Shown: piece after piece, positions 57,776 to 64,000 of the stretch | How positions within the stretch are numbered: position 1 is the first letter of the stretch | Layout: each line of letters begins with the position of its first letter | Assembly (NCBI RefSeq): GCF_020731355.1 | Contig: NZ_JAJFZK010000005.1 | Location: 292,692-356,691 of the forward strand | Direction: 5' to 3' | DNA length: 64,000 bases | Source of the DNA: Bacillus sp. REN16 | GTDB taxonomy: Bacteria > Bacillota > Bacilli > Bacillales > Bacillaceae_L | Made by a program: the position numbers and the translations under genes | The notes under the pieces: model-generated | What the model was told of the DNA's origin: nothing | The model's input: only the letters and a program-made list of their open reading frames with translations | Databases searched by the model: none

Positions 57776-57911
57776 GTAAACACCTCCATTATAATGTATT
57801 CATCTACGATGATTCCTATTAATAATAACATTACTGTACGAAGGAATAATTTGCATTTTATTCAGGAAAAATACCTACAAAGAAATACTGTTATAGAGAG
57901 TAGGTATTGGT

Positions 57912-58319
57912 TTGAATAAAGTCATTATGATTAGCTGTCTCTTAACCTTTAGTGCTATTTCTCCCGTTCAAGCAGAGAATAATGATAAACGTTATGAGAT
58001 GATGCTTGAAGATATTATTTATTCGTTTTTATCGCCGTTGGAATCAAAAGCAATTAAAGATTATTTTGGTGAGAGTTACCAATCTGATTTTTGCAGATTT
58101 GTAGAGGTTAAGACAAATCCTGACCAAGCATATAGATATGAAATAACGTATCAATTCACAACCTATGAAAGAGCAATAATGCCCCCTTATCATTTGTTTA
58201 CTTTAAAAGTGGGTAACAAATCTCCCACTGATTGGTTTATTAAAGATGTTAAAGTAAAAAAATTACCCGAGAATGAAGATTATACAAAGAAGTGTAGAAA
58301 ACCATGGATTATTTGGTAA
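57912..58319 (+). CDS. DUF3888-family secreted protein
   Basis: Protein of 135 residues with a Sec signal peptide (cleavage probably after VQA, residue 21) and the DUF3888 layout: YEMMLEDIIYSFLSPLESKAIKDYFGE (about 28-54), then VEVKTNPDQAYRYEITYQFTTYERA with a conserved pair of Cys (SDFCRF and KKCRK). The start is TTG 57912. Function unknown. Confidence 0.82.
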   Translation: MNKVIMISCLLTFSAISPVQAENNDKRYEMMLEDIIYSFLSPLESKAIKDYFGESYQSDFCRFVEVKTNPDQAYRYEITYQFTTYERAIMPPYHLFTLKVGNKSPTDWFIKDVKVKKLPENEDYTKKCRKPWIIW

Positions 58320-58470
58320 TCAATTAGACTTGGGAAGCTTCCTTAAAAAAGGAGCCGCCTCTGTAACATTGTGAAAGATTACAATTAAAGTAGGCTGCTG
58401 TTTAGTGGAACAAGAATAGTTAGTTGTTGGTTGGTGAAAATACTCCTAAATATAATTTAGGGTGATGTAT

Positions 58471-59043
58471 ATGAAGAAAAGTTTCATTCTATTAATGCTT
58501 CTATTCAGTATTTTAATTTGTGAGTTGAATAATGGAACAGTATATGCAATTACAAACGATGAGCCTCAGCCTTTAGAGGAAATTTATCCTGAAATTGGGT
58601 ACAAAACAGTTGAAGAAGCGGTAAAAGAATTTGAGCAACATTTCAAACAGGATTTAAAGCTACCTCTTAGGATCCCGCCTATAAGCTTTACTCATTATTT
58701 TGGAAGGTTTAGTGATTTAGATGGCGACGCAAACGATTCTTTTGAAATGAAGTTTATAAGTGATAAATCACCTGAAAATCATTACAAAATAGTTGTTCGA
58801 CCGGTTAATCATAAAATTCCAATCAGGGATAAGTATATTCTTAAAGTGTTTAAACTAAAGAATGGAAATGCAGCAAAATATATGGAGTATAGAAGTTTTG
58901 GTGCGCTAGTCTTTGAAAGAGATAATTGGCAATACATGCTTAGTATTGATAAAAGGATTTCTAATAAGGTTACTCCTGAAGTTCTAGTTGAAATAGCTAA
59001 TTCAATTGATTATCCACGTAAAAAGAAAAAACCATTACAATAA
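58471..59043 (+). CDS. Hypothetical secreted protein
   Basis: Protein of 190 residues with a signal peptide (about 1-27, ending VYA) and a soluble mature domain: EEIYPEIGYKTVEEAVKEFEQHF (about 36-58), then a strand-rich part and a lysine tail. Not recognised. I chose ATG 58471, with AGGGTG upstream; an ATG six bases earlier than the frame's middle is possible. It is followed by terminator repeat copy D. Confidence 0.7.
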   Translation: MKKSFILLMLLFSILICELNNGTVYAITNDEPQPLEEIYPEIGYKTVEEAVKEFEQHFKQDLKLPLRIPPISFTHYFGRFSDLDGDANDSFEMKFISDKSPENHYKIVVRPVNHKIPIRDKYILKVFKLKNGNAAKYMEYRSFGALVFERDNWQYMLSIDKRISNKVTPEVLVEIANSIDYPRKKKKPLQ

Positions 59044-59066
59044 CAGTGTGTTAATTAAGCTAAACA

Positions 59067-59113
59067 GGCGCGATGATCCAAGAAGGATTATCGCCTTTTT
59101 TGTTGAAGTTATA
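59067..59113 (+). terminator. Terminator repeat, copy D
   Basis: GGCGCGATGATCC-AAGAA-GGATTATCGCC followed by TTTTTTGTTGAAGTTATAA. A full copy with a strong stem, a T run and the conserved tail. Confidence 0.88.
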
Positions 59114-59187
59114 AAGCTAATGGGGCAGATTTGTTCTATAAGCAATCACAATTGTTAATAAAAAAGATTAGATATGGAGGTATAGAT

Positions 59188-59475
59188 ATGTGGGTAATAT
59201 TAGGGGTTATTGCAATAATAGTAACTTTTATAAATCTTTATCTGTATGCAGCAGGAAAGGATTATAAGCTTGCTATGGCGTTGGGATTATCATTTACAGC
59301 ACTAACACTTTGTGCAGAATACAGTCTTGTATCGATGTGGGTAGAAGCGAAAGATTGGGCAGCTTTAGATGACGTAGTACCTGGTATGGAGAGAGCATTA
59401 TGGTTTTTGACAATTGCTTCTATCTTACTAAATATAGCACCGATACTTTTAGAACGAAAAGGTAAGAAAAAATGA
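59188..59475 (+). CDS. Small three-helix membrane protein
   Basis: Protein of 95 residues, helices at about 2-20, 28-48 and 68-88, ending in KGKKK. Not recognised. I chose ATG 59188, with GGAGGT six to seven bases upstream. Confidence 0.68.
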   Translation: MWVILGVIAIIVTFINLYLYAAGKDYKLAMALGLSFTALTLCAEYSLVSMWVEAKDWAALDDVVPGMERALWFLTIASILLNIAPILLERKGKKK

Positions 59476-59540
59476 CTTCTTGCCACATCATTTATTATAC
59501 AATGCAATAAATTTGTAACTGTTTATGTATACGAACGGGT

Positions 59541-59684
59541 GCATTAATCTATGAAGGATTAATGGCATTGAGAGAAAAGGGGGCAAAAACGGCAGTTGTT
59601 GTTTATACTTCCCCAGATGCATGTAAGCTTTATAAGTCTATTGGCTTTGAACAATTCGCTCAAACAAAATCGTTTCATCGTTAA
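59541..59684 (+). pseudogene. Truncated GNAT acetyltransferase (C-terminal remnant)
   Basis: An in-frame stretch of 47 codons reads ALIYEGLMALREKGAKTAVV then VYTSPDACKLYKSIGFEQFAQ and a stop, which is the C-terminal third of a GNAT enzyme (motif B region, LYKSIGF). No start codon, ribosome site or N-terminal part lies upstream, so the gene is broken. Confidence 0.75.
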
Positions 59685-59728
59685 AAATAGACATATTGTT
59701 AACATAGTCAAGCTCAAGGAGGAAATCC

Positions 59729-60067
59729 ATGAAAAAAAAGCGAACTAAAACCTTTATTTATGCTCTTATTATTTTACTTTTTCTAACCTTACCATTCTCA
59801 AAACCTTCTCCTGAGACTTTTAATAAGTGGTTAGCGTATAAATATGATACAGAGTGTACTGGAGATAATTGTGAATATAAAAATTCACAGGAAAAAGTTG
59901 TACACAGAACAATAGACGATTATATTTTTATAAATAAGATGGGCATTATCCTTGAAGATGAAGAAGGTAGTAGAACACTAATTGAAGGAATAGGGATTTT
60001 TGGAACCTTCATTCCATTTACATTCAACCCAGGATATAGTCCGTTAGTGGATATTTACAAATATTAA
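59729..60067 (+). CDS. Hypothetical membrane-anchored protein
   Basis: Protein of 112 residues with a basic N terminus (MKKKRTKT), one helix (about 9-25) and an outer domain containing one CTGDNC pair, possibly a disulphide. Not recognised. AAGGAGG precedes the ATG, and a terminator follows. Confidence 0.7.
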   Translation: MKKKRTKTFIYALIILLFLTLPFSKPSPETFNKWLAYKYDTECTGDNCEYKNSQEKVVHRTIDDYIFINKMGIILEDEEGSRTLIEGIGIFGTFIPFTFNPGYSPLVDIYKY

Positions 60068-60087
60068 AGTTTATTAAAATACTTGCT

Positions 60088-60127
60088 AACCCATACTTCA
60101 GTGTCGAAGTGCGGGTTTCTTTTTTTT
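60088..60127 (+). terminator. Rho-independent terminator
   Basis: AACCCATACTTC-AGTGTC-GAAGTGCGGGTT (two mismatches) followed by TCTTTTTTTT. Confidence 0.8.
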
Positions 60128-60174
60128 CTAAATTATAGACCATAAGCTATTTCTTAAGTAATTTATATATAAGG

Positions 60175-60203
60175 CGAACCTAAACATAATTGGTTTCGTC
60201 TAA
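60175..60203 (+). promoter_or_regulatory. ECF-type sigma promoter (autoregulatory)
   Basis: GCGAACCT (-35, AAC core at 60177) and CGTCTAA (-10, 60197-60203) are separated by 16 bp, the geometry of extracytoplasmic-function sigma promoters. It lies 30 bp before the ECF sigma gene, so the factor probably activates itself. Confidence 0.7.
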
Positions 60204-60231
60204 TACTTAAAACCTAAAAGGAAGCGAATAC

Positions 60232-60792
60232 ATGATTGAAATGGAAAGGGAACCTGATACATCAATTGATTTTCTGGACAAAGAAGAGAAGCTTAAGTGG
60301 TTAATGGATCAGTATGGTCAAGAAGTGATTATGCTGGCTTATACATATGTAAAAGATACGCAATTGGCGGAGGATATCACTCAAGAAGTTTTTATCAAAT
60401 GTTATGAGAAATTGGATTCGTTCAGGCATGAATCTTCATACAAGACATGGATATACCGAATAACGATTAATAAATGTAAAGACGTGTTCAGGAGTTGGCA
60501 ATATAGACACCTTGTTATTACAGATTTTATAAAGGTGAAAAAAGAGAAAGCAAGTCACTCGGCTGAGTTTGAGAATATAAAGCGGGAAGAAAAATCATGG
60601 GTTGCAGATGCAGTAATGAGCTTACCTATTAAATTAAGAGAGGTTATTATTCTATATTATTATGAAGATATGAAAATTGATGAGATTGCTTCAATGTTGG
60701 AGACAAAGGCCAATACAGTAAAGACGAGATTGCATCGAGCGCGGCATGCACTAGACAAAAAGTTAAAAGGGGGCGAGCTAAATGGAAGATAA
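60232..60792 (+). CDS. ECF sigma factor
   Basis: Sigma-70 family factor of 186 residues, with only regions 2 and 4. Region 2 is YVKDTQLAEDITQEVFIKCYEKLDSFRHESSYKTWIYRI (about 43-81); region 4 is LPIKLREVIILYYYEDMKIDEIASMLETKANTVKTRLHRAR (about 128-168). AAAGGAAG precedes the ATG. Its last bases overlap the putative anti-sigma gene, and an ECF promoter stands upstream. The signal sensed is unknown. Confidence 0.92.
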   Translation: MIEMEREPDTSIDFLDKEEKLKWLMDQYGQEVIMLAYTYVKDTQLAEDITQEVFIKCYEKLDSFRHESSYKTWIYRITINKCKDVFRSWQYRHLVITDFIKVKKEKASHSAEFENIKREEKSWVADAVMSLPIKLREVIILYYYEDMKIDEIASMLETKANTVKTRLHRARHALDKKLKGGELNGR

Positions 60793-62269
60793 ACTGAAGG
60801 ATTTAAAAAATATTTTAACGGATTCTATAACAAACGAAAAAAATATTCATTTTACCCAAGAGCATAAGAATAGAGTCTTAAAAACGATTAAATCAAATTC
60901 TTTACGAAACAATGTTTCTAGGTCATTTCATGGAAGAATTCATCTGCTATTTAGTGTTGCACTTACTTGTATTTTGTTAGCCGGCACATATTACATTGCA
61001 GGGATCGATGATATATTTTCGAAAAATGATGCCGATCAAATTTATCAGGCACTTGAACCAAATAAAATCTCTCCAGACTCCAGCACGGATATTCCGGAGA
61101 ACACCGTTATTACTCCTACTGCTAAGGAAGAAAATTACAAAGACATGACAAAAGAGGAAATTTACAAGAAACTATTATCATCTGATAAATTTGATACTGC
61201 CAAAGGTGAATATGAAATTCAAACGGTAATCCATGATGGTACAAAAATGAGTTCAAATGTTAAATATTCACTTAGCTTAAGTCCAATAATGGGTGGCTAC
61301 AGTTCCGAAGCGTATAACCAAGGGGATGCTGTGGAGAGCGTTATTACGTACTATAAAGAAGATACTCTTTGGACAGTAGATAGTGCATCTAAAACCTATT
61401 CGGAGAGAAGATATAGGAACAGCGTGCAACATCCAATAGCCCGAAGTTCACTGTTTCCGCGTGAAATCACATTAAATTACTTAAAAAATTTAGAAAACTG
61501 GGAGATTGAAATACAGAATGAAAAAATCCTTACTCATAACACGATTGTTATAAAAGGCAATTTAAACGAGTATGCAGCAGAGAAACACAGTGCAAAAACA
61601 TTTCGTTTCTGGATTGATAAAGATTCTGGAGTCCTCTTAAAATATGAAACATACAATCAAAACGGTGAAGTTGTTGACTATTTATATCCAAAGGAACTCC
61701 AAATAAATGTGCCAATAGATCCAAAAATGTTTACTCCAAATTTAGAAGGATACAAGAAGATTGAGAGAGAATCAGCTAATGAAGGACCAAAACAAAACGA
61801 CAAACAACAGCCACCAGAACTGAACTTACAAAAACCCTCATTTTCAAATGAAAAAGGTTACCTCTATGTCCATGGAATAACGTTGGGCGATTCAATGGAT
61901 AAGGTAATAGAACGCCTGGGAGAAAAATATTCAGTAGATGAAGAGGACGGTAGCGGGGCAGATGTAATCTTAGACTATAATGGGTTTGCAAGATTTTATT
62001 TCAAAGATAAAAAGGTGAACTGGATATTATTAATGAAAGTAGATAAAAAATACTTCAACAATCTATTTGATGGTTATGAAGGTTCTAAATTTACATCTTT
62101 AATTAATGGAGCTGATAGTGACCGCTATTTTTACTCTAAGGTGACTAACCAAATCTTAAAGGCAACTACGAACGTTCCTAATCGTGATCTATATTTGTAC
62201 CTTATATATCCTGGCCCAGAGATCCAAGAAAACCCAGATTTTCTAAAGATGGAACAAAGCTTAGAATAA
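60782..62269 (+). CDS. Membrane anti-sigma-like protein with LolA/RseB-like domain
   Basis: Protein of 495 residues coupled to the ECF sigma gene. A cytoplasmic N-terminal stretch of about 50 residues (probable sigma-binding part) is followed by one helix (about 54-70) and a large outer domain. Residues about 120-320 resemble the LolA/RseB fold (FRFWIDKDSGVLLKYETYNQNGEVV), and the C-terminal part (about 350-480) starts GYLYVHGITLGDSMDKVIERLG. No zinc-finger HxxxCxxC is visible. Sensing at the envelope and holding the sigma factor is the likely role; the assignment rests mainly on gene order. Confidence 0.78.
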   Translation: MEDKLKDLKNILTDSITNEKNIHFTQEHKNRVLKTIKSNSLRNNVSRSFHGRIHLLFSVALTCILLAGTYYIAGIDDIFSKNDADQIYQALEPNKISPDSSTDIPENTVITPTAKEENYKDMTKEEIYKKLLSSDKFDTAKGEYEIQTVIHDGTKMSSNVKYSLSLSPIMGGYSSEAYNQGDAVESVITYYKEDTLWTVDSASKTYSERRYRNSVQHPIARSSLFPREITLNYLKNLENWEIEIQNEKILTHNTIVIKGNLNEYAAEKHSAKTFRFWIDKDSGVLLKYETYNQNGEVVDYLYPKELQINVPIDPKMFTPNLEGYKKIERESANEGPKQNDKQQPPELNLQKPSFSNEKGYLYVHGITLGDSMDKVIERLGEKYSVDEEDGSGADVILDYNGFARFYFKDKKVNWILLMKVDKKYFNNLFDGYEGSKFTSLINGADSDRYFYSKVTNQILKATTNVPNRDLYLYLIYPGPEIQENPDFLKMEQSLE

Positions 62270-62355
62270 TTTAAAGTTAGTAGGAATAAGAAATGCCGTT
62301 CCGTTTATGCTAGAATCTAAATGGAATACTAATCATGAGATATTTTAAAAAGTGA

Positions 62356-63105
<750 letters not shown>

Positions 63106-63148
63106 TTCAAGCATTACGGGAAAAAATATATAGAGTTCGCTTACTAAA

Positions 63149-63196
63149 TGGTGCGTTGATCCTAGAAGGATTAACGCTTATTTTTGTTGAAGTTAT
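63149..63196 (+). terminator. Terminator repeat, copy E
   Basis: GTGCGTTGATCCT-AGA-AGGATTAACGC followed by TTATTTTTGTTGAAGTTATTG. It lies 44 bp after the map stop. The gap 63106-63434 otherwise holds the 18-bp repeat and no gene. Confidence 0.82.
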
Positions 63197-63244
63197 TGTA
63201 ATTACGGGGCAGTTAGATTACCGATTAACAAGAGGTAAAGATAA

Positions 63245-63262
63245 GGGTGCTATTGTTAAACA
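63245..63262. repeat. 18-bp dispersed repeat, copy 2
   Basis: GGGTGCTATTGTTAAACA, identical to 51931-51948. Confidence 0.75.
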
Positions 63263-63434
63263 GGGTAATCCATGTAGGGTCGCATTTTTCTTATTATTAT
63301 AATTGTAATTTTATTTTTGGGAAATTATGTTAACATCGTGGTAGAGGTTATTAAGTTATTAGAGGAGGATAGTTGAGGAAGAACAACGAGTATATTTAAA
63401 AGAAAATAACCGTTTTATAGAAAGGATACGAATT

Positions 63435-63959
63435 ATGGAACAGTGGTTTGATATTCAAACACTTATCTGGTTATTTCCAATTATGTTTATCCTTCATGAC
63501 TTTGAAGAAATTATTATGGTTGAGAGTTGGATGAAGAGAAATTCAACTAAGATATACAACGTATTGCCGAAAAGATTTGCGGATAGAGTGATTAAACAAT
63601 TTTCTATGTCAACAGCCCAGTTTGCAGTTGCCGTATTAATTATATTCCTATTCGTAAGTAGTTCAACCGTTATGGCAAATCAATATGTCATTCAAGGATT
63701 ACTTGGTAATATTTATATTTTCACCATTATTACATTGGTCTTTTTTCTACACGCTTTCACTCATATTGGTCAATCTATTATTCTTCGATCCGTTACGCCT
63801 GGTGCATTTACTTCTCTGATTGTTATAATTCCATACAGTTTAGTCTTATATCGTTCATTATTAGTGAATGAAATAATTACATGGAAAACTATTTTTCTAT
63901 CCTTACCTTATTGTCTATTAATTATCCCAATTGTGTTATTGCTATCCCATAATGACTGA
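63435..63959 (+). CDS. HXXEE-domain membrane protein
   Basis: Membrane protein of 174 residues with about five helices. WLFPIMFILHDFEEIIMVESWM has the HxxEE motif (HDFEE) that names the family, and HAFTHIGQSI adds a second conserved His pair. Metal binding or hydrolase activity is possible but not shown. AAAGGA precedes the ATG by about seven bases. Confidence 0.85.
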   Translation: MEQWFDIQTLIWLFPIMFILHDFEEIIMVESWMKRNSTKIYNVLPKRFADRVIKQFSMSTAQFAVAVLIIFLFVSSSTVMANQYVIQGLLGNIYIFTIITLVFFLHAFTHIGQSIILRSVTPGAFTSLIVIIPYSLVLYRSLLVNEIITWKTIFLSLPYCLLIIPIVLLLSHND

Positions 63960-64000
63960 AAGTTGACGGTATTGCCTGTCCAGAATTTGACGAGTATAAT

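Overview
The window looks like chromosomal DNA of a low-GC, Gram-positive, endospore-forming member of the Bacillaceae (Bacillus, Neobacillus or Peribacillus type). The reasons are a GerA/GerB/GerC spore-germinant receptor operon, a Bce-type antimicrobial-peptide module, a tre locus with TreR operators and cre-like sites, CsaA, Amj, strong GGAGG-type ribosome binding sites and sigma-A promoters. No rRNA, tRNA, CRISPR array, phage or complete insertion sequence was seen.

Layout. 0-3.2 kb: germinant receptor operon, whose first gene is cut by the window edge. 3.3-7.8 kb: BceR-BceS-BceA-BceB module with a palindromic BceR-type box before bceA. 7.9-8.7 kb: tandem array of about 15 units of 52 bp, non-coding. 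8.9-10.8 kb: two YibE/F-type membrane genes on the minus strand. 11.0-21.1 kb: carbohydrate cluster with solute-binding lipoprotein, two permeases, GH2 beta-galactosidase, a GH63-like glycosidase, an EamA transporter and a LacI regulator; no ATPase is encoded, so a shared MsmX-type ATPase is likely. 21-30 kb: MHYT-PAS-GGDEF protein, second EamA transporter, DUF2975/XRE pair, stand-alone isoprenyl transferase, methyltransferase, PadR/DUF2812 pair and an FMN reductase behind an MhqR-like operator. 30.2-30.4 kb: 11 exact-period 20-bp repeats. 30.4-32.8 kb: treP and treR without treA. 33-38.8 kb: alcohol dehydrogenase, lipoprotein, M20 hydrolase, DJ-1 and MOSC proteins. 38.8-39.4 kb: a second array with the same 52-bp period as the first. 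39.5-45.4 kb: SDR/acyl-CoA ligase pair, then AraC regulator, GPH symporter and creatininase-family protein.

45.4-64 kb is an accessory-looking stretch of small, mostly single genes: methyltransferase, CsaA, PepF, small membrane proteins, two NUDIX hydrolases, a divergent cold-shock domain protein, Amj, GNAT, peptidase E, DUF3888, an ECF sigma/anti-sigma pair and a methionine aminopeptidase. It is interspersed with gene remnants and with recurrent copies of an approximately 45-bp terminator-containing repeat.

The most unusual content is repetitive rather than coding: two 52-bp-period palindromic arrays 30 kb apart that share a core, a 20-bp array, the dispersed terminator repeat, and short GGGAC-type elements lying directly before or after genes. 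All functional calls rest on reading motifs and context by eye; no database search was possible.
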